From positions 1-7,232 of the forward strand of contig JALSQJ010000227.1 of NCBI GenBank assembly GCA_026985495.1: a stretch of DNA of 7,232 bases, in the 5' to 3' direction. Below, piece by piece: positions 1 through 6,250 of the stretch (the first letter of the stretch is position 1; each line of letters opens with the position of its first letter). The stretch comes from Campylobacteraceae bacterium (GTDB lineage Bacteria; Campylobacterota; Campylobacteria; Campylobacterales; Sulfurovaceae). Under the pieces are notes generated by a model that saw only the letters and a list, made by a program, of their open reading frames with translations, had not been told where the DNA came from and did no database searches. The translations under genes and the position numbers were made by a program.

Positions 1-641
1 TTGGTTTGAATACTTGAAGCTATCTCATTTCTCATCTCTGGAAGTTTTTCTGCTGCATATTTACCAATAACATCACGAACAACCTCTCTTACTTTTGAGT
101 TAATAATCTTCTCTTCCCATGTATGTAGTCCCCATCGTTCAATGGTTTTTGGTGCTGAATCAGCTCTTAATTGATACTGAACAGCTAAGTCAATATGGAC
201 AGTTAAACCTCTTTTGTCTAGTACAGGAATAGCTCGATTATGGATTACACCATTATCTTCAATGTCATTAAGAGTTTTATATCCTCCTCCACCAATAACA
301 TTGTTTTCATTGCTATAGATTATCTGTTTAATTTTAGTGTTTACAGTAATGATTTTTTGAATCATTGGTACATAGAAATGGAGACCTGCATTGAGAGGTT
401 TTTCATTAAATTTACCTGTATTGACTTTAATCCCTACTTCACCAGAGTTAATAATGGTAAAAGGTTTAAAGAAAATCATCATTGCAACAATGGCAATAAT
501 ACCAAAGAGCCAAGAGGGAGCTTGAAAACCACCTCCACCATTACCACCACCTTGTGGAGTTGCTCTGTTGTTAGGAGCTTTGTTATTGCCTCCACTATTG
601 GGTTGTTTTTTCTTAAAATAGTCATTCATGTCTGCTGGCAT
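1..641 (-). CDS. Prohibitin-like SPFH-domain membrane protein (3' end outside window)
   Basis: Only the first 213 residues are inside the window; the gene continues past the left edge. Residues 1-40 are a polar Asn/Gly/Pro-rich segment with a run of glycines (about 31-38). A single hydrophobic helix follows at about 43-60, then the start of an SPFH/band-7 domain (INSGEVGIKVNTGKF, a proline-containing VPMIQKI strand, the VLDKRGLTVHIDLAVQYQL core, then a helix with VREVVRDVIGKYAAEKL). This order matches prohibitin/HflK-like proteins, which form membrane-bound oligomeric rings and often modulate FtsH-type proteolysis or membrane microdomains; that role is family knowledge and is not shown here. 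The ATG at 641 is chosen because AAGGA sits 6 bases upstream (648-652). A second in-frame ATG at 629 lacks such a site. It follows ilvE by 9 bases and is very likely cotranscribed with it. Confidence 0.9.
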   Translation of the reverse strand, partial: MPADMNDYFKKKQPNSGGNNKAPNNRATPQGGGNGGGGFQAPSWLFGIIAIVAMMIFFKPFTIINSGEVGIKVNTGKFNEKPLNAGLHFYVPMIQKIITVNTKIKQIIYSNENNVIGGGGYKTLNDIEDNGVIHNRAIPVLDKRGLTVHIDLAVQYQLRADSAPKTIERWGLHTWEEKIINSKVREVVRDVIGKYAAEKLPEMRNEIASSIQT

Positions 642-653
642 CTTATATCCTTA
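642..653 (-). promoter_or_regulatory. Ribosome-binding site of the SPFH gene overlapping the ilvE stop codon
   Basis: Read on the minus strand, TAAGGATATAAG lies directly before the SPFH ATG. The first three bases are the ilvE stop codon (651-653) and AAGGA (652-648) is the Shine-Dalgarno sequence with a 6-base spacer. Ribosomes finishing ilvE therefore stop on the next gene's initiation site, which suggests translational coupling. Confidence 0.7.
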
Positions 654-1565
654 TATATAGGTTAGATAGTGTTTGTATTTTTCATTGCGTCCAAAGACAA
701 CATCAAAATAGGCACTCTGTAATTTCTCTGTAATCTCTCCTCTTTTCCCCTCACCAATTACTCTGTGGTCTAATGATTTTACAGGGGTAACCTCTGCTGC
801 TGTTCCTGTTAGAAATAGCTCATCTGCAATATAGATTTCATCTCTTGTGATATTACGTCTCTCTATCTCTATGCCCATATCTTTTGCTAACTCTAACACC
901 GTTGCTTGTGTAATAGATTCTAGTGAGTTATCGTTTGGTGGAGAGATTAATTTTCCATCTCTTACAATAAAGATACACTCACCAGTTCCTTCAGCTATAA
1001 ATCCATTCTCATCAAGCATCAATGCTTCATCAAATCCATTCTCAATCGCTTCATATTTTGCCATTTGAGAGTTTAGGTAGTTTGCTGCTGCTTTTGCTTT
1101 TCCAAAAGTAGAACGGTTAGGATTTCGAGTAATAGATGAGGTACAGGTAGTAATCCCTTTTTCTAGCCCATCTGCTCCTAGATATGCTCCCCACTCCCAT
1201 GCGATTACAGAAGTGTTTACAGGTACATTTTTATGGTAAATACCCATCTGTCCATAACCCAAATAGATAATTGGTCTTAGATAAACATTCTCTTTAAAGT
1301 TATTAGCTTTAAGTATATCAATATGTGCTTGTTTTACTCTCTCATAATCTATATTTGGTTGAATGGCTACAATCTTGGCTGAATTATAGAGTCTTTTACA
1401 ATGCTCTTCAAGTTTAAAGATAGCCAATCCATCTTCTGTTTGGTAGGCTCTTGTTCCCTCAAAGACAGCATTTCCATAGTGTAGTGTATGGGTTAGTATA
1501 TGTACTTTTGCCTCTTTCCAAGGGGTAAGCTCACCATCCATCCAGATATATTCTGCTTCATTCAT
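651..1565 (-). CDS. ilvE: Branched-chain amino acid aminotransferase, PLP fold type IV
   Basis: Predicted cytosolic enzyme that interconverts Leu, Ile and Val with their 2-oxo acids, using glutamate/2-oxoglutarate and pyridoxal phosphate; last step of branched-chain amino acid synthesis. The 304 residues match the usual length of the bacterial IlvE group. Visible landmarks: HYGNAVFEGTRAY near the N-terminus (29-41); RPIIYLGYGQMGI (97-109), with R97 at the place of the active-site Arg of the E. coli enzyme; AKAAANYLNS (157-166), whose K158 is the Schiff-base lysine; FIAEGTGE (189-196), with E192 as the PLP-ring glutamate; and LTGTAAEVTPV (252-262), the phosphate-binding loop. The start at 1565 has GGAG about 10 bases upstream. 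It is the first gene of a pair with the SPFH gene, transcribed from the divergent region 1566-1697. D-amino-acid aminotransferase and aminodeoxychorismate lyase share the fold, but the IlvE-type motifs and length make them unlikely. Confidence 0.96.
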   Translation of the reverse strand: MNEAEYIWMDGELTPWKEAKVHILTHTLHYGNAVFEGTRAYQTEDGLAIFKLEEHCKRLYNSAKIVAIQPNIDYERVKQAHIDILKANNFKENVYLRPIIYLGYGQMGIYHKNVPVNTSVIAWEWGAYLGADGLEKGITTCTSSITRNPNRSTFGKAKAAANYLNSQMAKYEAIENGFDEALMLDENGFIAEGTGECIFIVRDGKLISPPNDNSLESITQATVLELAKDMGIEIERRNITRDEIYIADELFLTGTAAEVTPVKSLDHRVIGEGKRGEITEKLQSAYFDVVFGRNEKYKHYLTYI

Positions 1566-1600
1566 CTATGCGTTTCTCCAGTAGTGAAAATTAATGGAAC

Positions 1601-1606
1601 ATTTTA
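1601..1606 (-). promoter_or_regulatory. Candidate -10 box for ilvE-SPFH
   Basis: TAAAAT on the minus strand, about 35 bases upstream of the ilvE start. No recognisable -35 hexamer lies at 16-18 bases, which is common in Campylobacterota, so this is a weak assignment based on position and composition. Confidence 0.3.
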
Positions 1607-1663
1607 TCTAAAGTCGTGTTAATATATCTTTTAATGGTGTTATAGGTAACTTCTTTATGTTAC

Positions 1664-1669
1664 TATAAT
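1664..1669 (+). promoter_or_regulatory. Candidate -10 box (TATAAT) for the AsmA-like gene
   Basis: A perfect TATAAT 28 bases before the ATG at 1698, leaving a short leader that carries the purine-rich site AAGAGAG (about 1683-1689). There is no convincing -35 hexamer and no TGn extension. With 1601-1606 on the other strand it makes 1566-1697 a divergent promoter region. Confidence 0.45.
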
Positions 1670-1697
1670 AAAAAATATAAATAAGAGAGTAATATAG

Positions 1698-3224
1698 ATG
1701 AAGGTTTTTTATAAATATCTATTTGGATTTTTAAGTTTCTCTATTTTAATACTATTTTATCTTTTTGTTACTCAACTTGGTAATCAAACTTTGCGTTACT
1801 GTTTAGGTTATTATCTCTCGTCAAAAACAGGAAATAGATTAGTTGTAGAAAAACTAGAGTTTAAAAATTATCCTAAATTGGTGTTAGATATAAATATAAA
1901 TAGAGTATCAAATGTTCATCTTGTTGGTAGGGTAACAAAAGATAATCTTGATATGGATTATCTACTTACTGGGAAAAAGTATAGATGGAATAGCATTAAA
2001 ATTAGTAGCCCTATAAATCTAAAAGGTCATCTTAAAGGAGAGTTTTCAGCATTAGATATTACAGGTGATGGATTAGTTTTTGATGGTAGAAGCAGTTACC
2101 ATTTTGTTAAAATGGGAAATAGATATAAAAATATTAATGTTCTTTTAACAAATGTGAAGAGTGAAGAGGTTTTAAAGTTTTTAAAACAGAAACCTCTACT
2201 TAAAGGTAGAGCTAATATAAAAAGTGAGTTTACAACATTTGCAAAATATGAAAAAAAAGGTAGTAGTCACATCTATATGAGAAGAGGATTTATCTCTACT
2301 GTTGCTCCTGATATTCCATTTCAATTAGATGCAACGATTAATTTTGAAAATGTTGTCTATAGAGTAGATGGAGAGATAAAGTCAAAGGTAGGAACATTGA
2401 CTCTTAAAGATGCTATCTATAACAAAAGTAGAGAGATAGGTGAGGGGAGTTATAGGTTAAATATAAAAGAGCTTTCTTATTTTGAACATTTTTTAAAGCA
2501 TCAATATCATGGAGAATTAGATACATCTGGAAAAATAATATATAGAGATAAAAATATATCTATTAAAGGTATAACCAATACATTTGAAGGTCTTTTAAGT
2601 TATAGATATAACAATAGAAGTTTAAACTTAAATCTTGATGGGGTCTCATTGGTAAAAATACTTCAACAATCTAATTATCCAGCACTATTAAGTGCAAAAG
2701 TATATGGAGATATTGATTACAATATAAAGGATAGAATAGTTTTAATAAATACAGAGTTAAAAGAGGCACGTTTTAGAGAGACAAAGATGACCAATATGAT
2801 TTATCGTGCTACAGGTATAGATATGTTGGCTGATATTTATAATAATAGCTCTTTTGTTGCAGGTTACCAAAATAGTAGGCTCTCTGCGATTTTAAAGATT
2901 GATAATGGTCGAAATCATATCTATTTGAATGATGCTGTTTTAAATAGTAAAACCAATAGTATAGATTCGAAATTTGATGTAAAAATAGAAGGTGAAGAGA
3001 TTTTTGGAGATATCTATGGAACACTAGAACATCCAAGAGTCTCTATTGATATGAAACGGCTATTTAAGTATCAATTAGAAAAAAATTTAGGTGATTTTTT
3101 GGGAAATAATAAGATAAAAGAGGTTAAAAAAATTGGGCAAGAGATGAAGAGAGAATTTAAAACTATAGAACTAAATGATATAAAAAGTAGAGCTTCATCA
3201 TTTTTTAGTAATTTCTTAGATTAA
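1698..3224 (+). CDS. AsmA-like inner-membrane-anchored periplasmic protein
   Basis: A 508-residue protein with one N-terminal hydrophobic segment (about 8-27, with K2 and K6 before it). This fits an uncleaved signal anchor that puts the rest in the periplasm. Residues 45-445 are almost entirely alternating beta-strand-like sequence with repeated short patterns (for example INLKGHLKGEFSALDITGDG, 106-125, and LSAKVYGDIDYNI, 331-343), as in the long beta-groove of AsmA/TamB/DUF748-type proteins. Near the C-terminus GTLEHPRVSIDM (441-452) resembles the GTL-x-x-P strand that often closes AsmA-like domains. A Lys-rich, probably helical tail follows (453-508). AsmA-type proteins are linked to lipid transport and outer-membrane homeostasis in Gram-negative bacteria. 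Assignment rests on architecture and this short motif, so a diverged, unnamed periplasmic family is also possible. The gene appears more AT-rich than ilvE or the aldehyde dehydrogenase gene. No clear terminator follows it. Confidence 0.6.
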   Translation: MKVFYKYLFGFLSFSILILFYLFVTQLGNQTLRYCLGYYLSSKTGNRLVVEKLEFKNYPKLVLDININRVSNVHLVGRVTKDNLDMDYLLTGKKYRWNSIKISSPINLKGHLKGEFSALDITGDGLVFDGRSSYHFVKMGNRYKNINVLLTNVKSEEVLKFLKQKPLLKGRANIKSEFTTFAKYEKKGSSHIYMRRGFISTVAPDIPFQLDATINFENVVYRVDGEIKSKVGTLTLKDAIYNKSREIGEGSYRLNIKELSYFEHFLKHQYHGELDTSGKIIYRDKNISIKGITNTFEGLLSYRYNNRSLNLNLDGVSLVKILQQSNYPALLSAKVYGDIDYNIKDRIVLINTELKEARFRETKMTNMIYRATGIDMLADIYNNSSFVAGYQNSRLSAILKIDNGRNHIYLNDAVLNSKTNSIDSKFDVKIEGEEIFGDIYGTLEHPRVSIDMKRLFKYQLEKNLGDFLGNNKIKEVKKIGQEMKREFKTIELNDIKSRASSFFSNFLD

Positions 3225-3312
3225 AAAGTTAAAAATCATCTTTTTCTCACAATTATTACACAAATAGGGTTTAAACTAATATCTTAGCAAAAATAAACAT
3301 TAAAGGACAAAT

Positions 3313-3594
3313 ATGAGCAGATTTGTAATAGGGGTGGCATTAGCTACATTAATAGTAACAGGAGCATCAGCAAAAACAGGAGTATGTAAGGGGTGTCATG
3401 GAAAAAATTTTGAGAAAAAAGCATTGGGGAAATCTAAAGTTGTAAAAGATATGAGTAAAAAGGAGATTCTATCAGCATTAAAAGGTTACAAATCTGGAAG
3501 TTATGGTAAAGCAATGAAGGGTATTATGCAGAAGCAACTTAGTAAATATTCAGATGCTGACCTCGATAAACTTGTAGCTGAAATAAAAAAATAG
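3313..3594 (+). CDS. Periplasmic monohaem class I cytochrome c (c553-like)
   Basis: A 93-residue precursor. Residues 1-20 form a signal peptide (short basic start, hydrophobic VIGVALATLIVTG, cleavage most likely after ASA at 20), leaving a mature protein of about 73 residues. The single haem-binding motif CKGCH is at 25-29, with H29 as the proximal ligand; M68 or M72 in YGKAMKGIMQKQL is the likely distal Met. The final helix (about 82-93) packs on the haem in class I cytochromes. The order CxxCH, then a Gly-Tyr-Lys-containing helix, then Met resembles the small c553-like proteins common in Campylobacterota, which carry electrons from the bc1 complex or periplasmic dehydrogenases to terminal oxidases. 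The mature protein is very Lys-rich, suggesting an acidic docking partner. AAAGGA (3302-3307) lies 5 bases before the ATG. It appears to be a single-gene unit closed by the hairpin at 3607-3632. The partner is not identifiable here. Confidence 0.9.
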   Translation: MSRFVIGVALATLIVTGASAKTGVCKGCHGKNFEKKALGKSKVVKDMSKKEILSALKGYKSGSYGKAMKGIMQKQLSKYSDADLDKLVAEIKK

Positions 3595-3606
3595 TTTTCT
3601 ATTTTT

Positions 3607-3632
3607 ATGGGTAAGATAAGCTTACTCATTTT
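3607..3632 (+). terminator. Intrinsic terminator of the cytochrome c gene
   Basis: ATGGGTAAG (3607-3615) pairs with CTTACTCAT (3621-3629), giving a 9-bp stem with one G-U pair and a 5-base loop ATAAG, followed by a short T run to 3632. It starts 12 bases after the stop codon. The T run is short, so termination may be incomplete. Just upstream, AAAAATAG (3587-3594) can pair with CTATTTTT (3599-3606), an A/T-only-ended hairpin that spans the stop codon. Confidence 0.65.
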
Positions 3633-3686
3633 AACAACAAATTATACTTCTATAATTTAACCTCTATCTCTATTCAACACTAATTT

Positions 3687-3695
3687 TGTTATAAT
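3687..3695 (+). promoter_or_regulatory. Extended -10 promoter of the aldehyde dehydrogenase gene
   Basis: TGTTATAAT (TGn plus a perfect TATAAT at 3690-3695), preceded by a T run, is the typical sigma-70 form in Campylobacterota, where the -35 box is weak or absent. It ends 22 bases before the ATG at 3718; TAGGA (3706-3710) is the ribosome-binding site. A second TATAAT lies at 3652-3657 and could be an upstream start. Confidence 0.6.
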
Positions 3696-3717
3696 CATTA
3701 AAAAATAGGAATTAATC

Positions 3718-5169
3718 ATGTTTGGAATCTTTTCAAGTAATAATAAGATAAATGATGCAAAAATTTTTATGGGAAGTAAAGAGGAGACAAGAGATAGGGT
3801 TAGTGAGCAAAAAAGTCCATATAGTGATGAGGTGGTAAGCCAAGCCCCAATATGTAGCGTAGAGGATACTATTGAGGCTTTAAAAATTGCTCAAGAGGCT
3901 TCAAAAGAGACAAAAAAGTCGCCTCTTCATCAACGTATCTCTTGGTTGGAAGATGTAGCTAATATGTTAGAGCAGTATCATGAAGATATGGCATTAACAT
4001 TAGTCAATGAGGTTGCAAAACCAATTGCATTTGCAAGAGTTGAAGTTGACCGATGCATTGAGACTATTCGCCTTACAGCCAAAGAGTTAGTTGCTCTACA
4101 TGGTGAAACAATACCTACCGATATTGCTCCAAGTGGTAAGAAAACCATAGCATATTTTACCCGTGTTCCTGTTGGGGTAGTTGCTTGTATTACACCTTTT
4201 AACTTTCCGTTGAACCTTGTTGCTCATAAAATTGCTCCTGCATTAGGTGCAGGTAATGCAGTTGTTTTAAAACCGACTCCAGAAGCCCCTTTAACTGCCT
4301 ATAAATTAGCAAAACTCTTTAATAGCTCTGAGTATGCTATTAAAGATGCTCTTAGTGTTGTCTATGGAGATGTAGAGGTTGGGAGTACTTTAGTAAAGAG
4401 TTCTATTCCTAGAGTTATCTCCTTTACAGGCTCTGTACCTGTTGGTAAAATAATTACTCAACAAGCAGGAGTTAAAAAGGTGAGTCTTGAGCTTGGTGGA
4501 AATGCTGCAACCTTTATTGATAAGTCAGCAGATATTGAATACTCAGCGTCTCGTTGTGCATTTGGAGCATTTGTAAACTCTGGTCAAGTCTGTATCTCTC
4601 TTCAGCGAATTTATGTTCATGCAGATATTTATGAGCAGTTTTCAGAGGTGATAGCAGAAGAGACTAAAACGTTAAAGGTGGGTTCACCATATGAGGAGGA
4701 TACTTTTATGGGACCTCTTATTGATGATGAGTCACTCCATAGAGCAAGAACATGGGTTGCTTCAGCACAAAATGAGGGGGCAACACTCTTAACAGGAGGA
4801 GAGGTTATTGATGGAAGTTTTACTCCAACGGTTATGGCAGATGTTACCGATGAGATGAAGATAGTCTGTGAAGAGGTCTTTGCTCCTATTGTCTCTTTAG
4901 TTAAAGTTGATAGTTATGAAGAGGCGATTAAGAAGATGAATGACTCTCCTTATGGGCTTCAATTCTCTATTTTTACTAACGATTTAAAGTTGACACAACA
5001 GTTTATAGAAGATGCTGAGTGTGGAGGAGTTGTCATTAACGATATTCCTACTTTACGTTTCGATGTGCAACCTTATGGAGGTTCAAAGCTTTCAGGTGTT
5101 GGTAGAGAGGGACCAAAATGGGCATTAGAGGAGTTCACAGAGGTTAAGAGTGTAGTGATTTGTAACTGA
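3718..5169 (+). CDS. NAD(P)-dependent aldehyde dehydrogenase, substrate unknown
   Basis: A 483-residue cytosolic ALDH-superfamily enzyme oxidising an aldehyde to its acid. The full set of family motifs is present: TPFNFPLN (159-166) with the oxyanion-hole Asn N162; VVLKPTPEAP (182-191) with the cofactor-contacting K185; FTGSVPVG (236-243), the Rossmann turn; SLELGGN (256-262) with general base E258; SGQVCISLQR (288-297) with catalytic C292; and EEVFAP (385-390). Length is normal for a single-domain ALDH and all key residues are intact, so it should be active. The SGQVC-IS-QR-IYVH active-site context recalls, from memory, the y4uC/lactaldehyde-dehydrogenase-like branch, but the substrate cannot be read from sequence; succinate-semialdehyde, lactaldehyde or glyceraldehyde-type substrates remain possible. 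It is flanked by its own promoter and a 117-base gap, so it is probably a single-gene unit. An ALDH alone among unrelated genes suggests general aldehyde detoxification rather than a dedicated pathway. Confidence 0.93.
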   Translation: MFGIFSSNNKINDAKIFMGSKEETRDRVSEQKSPYSDEVVSQAPICSVEDTIEALKIAQEASKETKKSPLHQRISWLEDVANMLEQYHEDMALTLVNEVAKPIAFARVEVDRCIETIRLTAKELVALHGETIPTDIAPSGKKTIAYFTRVPVGVVACITPFNFPLNLVAHKIAPALGAGNAVVLKPTPEAPLTAYKLAKLFNSSEYAIKDALSVVYGDVEVGSTLVKSSIPRVISFTGSVPVGKIITQQAGVKKVSLELGGNAATFIDKSADIEYSASRCAFGAFVNSGQVCISLQRIYVHADIYEQFSEVIAEETKTLKVGSPYEEDTFMGPLIDDESLHRARTWVASAQNEGATLLTGGEVIDGSFTPTVMADVTDEMKIVCEEVFAPIVSLVKVDSYEEAIKKMNDSPYGLQFSIFTNDLKLTQQFIEDAECGGVVINDIPTLRFDVQPYGGSKLSGVGREGPKWALEEFTEVKSVVICN

Positions 5170-5220
5170 TAGTCTCTTTTTTTACAAATTGAAACATCTC
5201 TTTTAAATTTAGAATATATA

Positions 5221-5229
5221 TGTTATACT
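5221..5229 (+). promoter_or_regulatory. Candidate extended -10 promoter of the DUF420-DUF523 unit
   Basis: TGTTATACT (TGn plus TATACT at 5224-5229) lies 57 bases before the ATG at 5287, in an AT-rich stretch with no clear -35 box. An alternative is TTGAAA (5189-5194) with TAGAAT (5210-5215), but its 15-base spacer is short. Confidence 0.4.
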
Positions 5230-5273
5230 TAAGATAAGGGTTCAATTATTTTATTTAGAGTAACTATTTTAAT

Positions 5274-5280
5274 GGAGGTG
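5274..5280 (+). promoter_or_regulatory. Strong Shine-Dalgarno site of the DUF420 gene
   Basis: GGAGGTG, 6 bases before the ATG at 5287, is the closest match to the anti-Shine-Dalgarno sequence in this window. It fixes the start codon and suggests efficient translation. Confidence 0.8.
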
Positions 5281-5286
5281 TAATAT

Positions 5287-5793
5287 ATGTTTGAGTACTT
5301 TTTATCTTTAGATACTGAAATAGTGTCATTAGCAGGTTTCTTAGGGACAAGAGCCTCTTTTTATATTGATACTATAGTTATATTTTTAGTCATATTACCA
5401 TTTGTTATTGCACTCTCTATCTTTTTTGCTATTAATGGACGTTTTAAACTTCATAAATTTATTCAAACACTTTTTTTTATCTTGACGCTACTATCTTTAT
5501 CTCTTTTTGCTTATATTGTTCATTATAAAGAGGGGTTAGAGAGACTTTTATTACATAGTAGTATTATGCCATTGGAGGCGTTAATTTTCTTAGGGTTACA
5601 CGCTTTTTTAGCAGTTATAACTCTAATTGTGTGGATGTTTACACTTATCTATGCTTCAGAAGATAGAAAAAGAAGAGCATTACCAGGTCTCTATAGTGAG
5701 AATCATAAAAAAATAGGTAGAGCACTATTTTTAGGTATTATATTTACTTCACTATCAGGTATAGGTGTATATTGGATACTTTTTGTGAGTTAA
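5287..5793 (+). CDS. DUF420 (YozB/CtaM-like) four-helix membrane protein
   Basis: A 168-residue inner-membrane protein with four predicted transmembrane helices at about 27-48, 58-80, 97-122 and 144-166. The pattern fits DUF420: LP at the first helix (37-38), KLHKF between helices 1 and 2 (54-58, H56), a His-Tyr ending helix 2 (H79), a His inside helix 3 (GLHAFLAVI, H105), and HKKIGRALF leading into a last helix ending GIGVYWILF (H140). These four spaced histidines could bind haem or metal. In Bacillus and Staphylococcus a DUF420 protein (YozB/CtaM) is needed to make haem-A-containing aa3-type oxidases; whether that applies here is unknown, because Campylobacterota typically use cbb3-type oxidases. 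Residues 1-26 are an extra N-terminal stretch before helix 1. It is followed after one base by the DUF523 gene. Assignment is from remembered family features, and a diverged unrelated membrane protein cannot be excluded. Confidence 0.7.
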   Translation: MFEYFLSLDTEIVSLAGFLGTRASFYIDTIVIFLVILPFVIALSIFFAINGRFKLHKFIQTLFFILTLLSLSLFAYIVHYKEGLERLLLHSSIMPLEALIFLGLHAFLAVITLIVWMFTLIYASEDRKRRALPGLYSENHKKIGRALFLGIIFTSLSGIGVYWILFVS

Positions 5794-5794
5794 T

Positions 5795-6250
5795 ATGAGA
5801 AGAGTAGCAGTTTCAGCATGTCTGCTTGGTTGCAGTTGTAGATATGATGGTAGAGATAATCTTAATAATACTCTTTTAGAGCAGTTAAAATCTTATGAGA
5901 TAATATCTTTTTGTCCAGAAGATTTCTGCTTTTCAACACCTAGACCAACTATGGACTTAATCAAAAGAGATAATGATGTAGTGGCAGTCTCTAATGAGAC
6001 CAATATAGATTTATCTGAACCAATTTTACAATATGCGTATGATTTTTTTAATAAATATAGTGAGATTGAACTCTTTATAGGTAAAGATAGAAGTCCAAGT
6101 TGTGGTGTTAAAAGTGCAAAAGTTTATGATGCTCAAAAAAATCTTATATCAACCAATGGAACAGGGCTTATGGCTAAAGTAGCATTAGAGCTTGGCATTG
6201 TCTGTTGGGATTCTGAAGTATATATGGCTACTCATAATCATACTTCTTAA
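5795..6250 (+). CDS. DUF523 / TudS-like iron-sulfur protein
   Basis: A 151-residue protein with the DUF523 signatures: VSACLLG...RYDG at the N-terminus (6-19), CPED..STPRP (40-51) and K-x-R-SPSCG (97-104). The characterised DUF523 member TudS is a 2-thiouracil desulfurase in which three cysteines hold a [4Fe-4S] cluster; C9, C40 and C103 are the likely equivalents. Further cysteines at 13, 15, 45 and 137 are not all expected. Length fits a stand-alone DUF523 domain; the DUF1722 domain fused in E. coli YbgA is absent. No signal peptide, so cytosolic. The start is one base after the DUF420 stop with no strong ribosome-binding site, so translation probably depends on reinitiation. The last 23 bases overlap the end of a convergent small gene. 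Family assignment is firm; desulfurase activity and the true substrate (thiolated base or nucleotide) are inference. Confidence 0.88.
   Translation: MRRVAVSACLLGCSCRYDGRDNLNNTLLEQLKSYEIISFCPEDFCFSTPRPTMDLIKRDNDVVAVSNETNIDLSEPILQYAYDFFNKYSEIELFIGKDRSPSCGVKSAKVYDAQKNLISTNGTGLMAKVALELGIVCWDSEVYMATHNHTS

Noticed and set aside
240..665. Plus-strand open frame of 141 codons opposite the SPFH gene
   Set aside because: It is the complement of a well-supported SPFH coding region and its peptide has low-complexity Thr/Asn/Ser content with no family resemblance.
847..1068. Plus-strand open frame inside ilvE
   Set aside because: Ser/Ile-rich antisense of a clear aminotransferase frame.
2809..3036. Minus-strand open frame inside the AsmA-like gene
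   Set aside because: The peptide is rich in Tyr, His and Leu, as expected from antisense of AT-rich coding DNA, and has no start signal.
3225..3245. Hairpin-like AAAAAG/CTTTTT after the AsmA-like gene
   Set aside because: Short A/T stem with an 11-base loop and no T run; likely chance in AT-rich DNA.
3253..3282. Possible promoter TTATTA/TAATAT for the cytochrome c gene
   Set aside because: Both boxes are weak and such strings are frequent in this intergenic sequence; a promoter is expected here but cannot be placed.
5125..5185. Possible terminator after the aldehyde dehydrogenase gene
   Set aside because: There is a run of seven T's, but the only arms (AAGAG and CTCTT) are about 23 bases apart with no good inner stem, so I could not support a hairpin.
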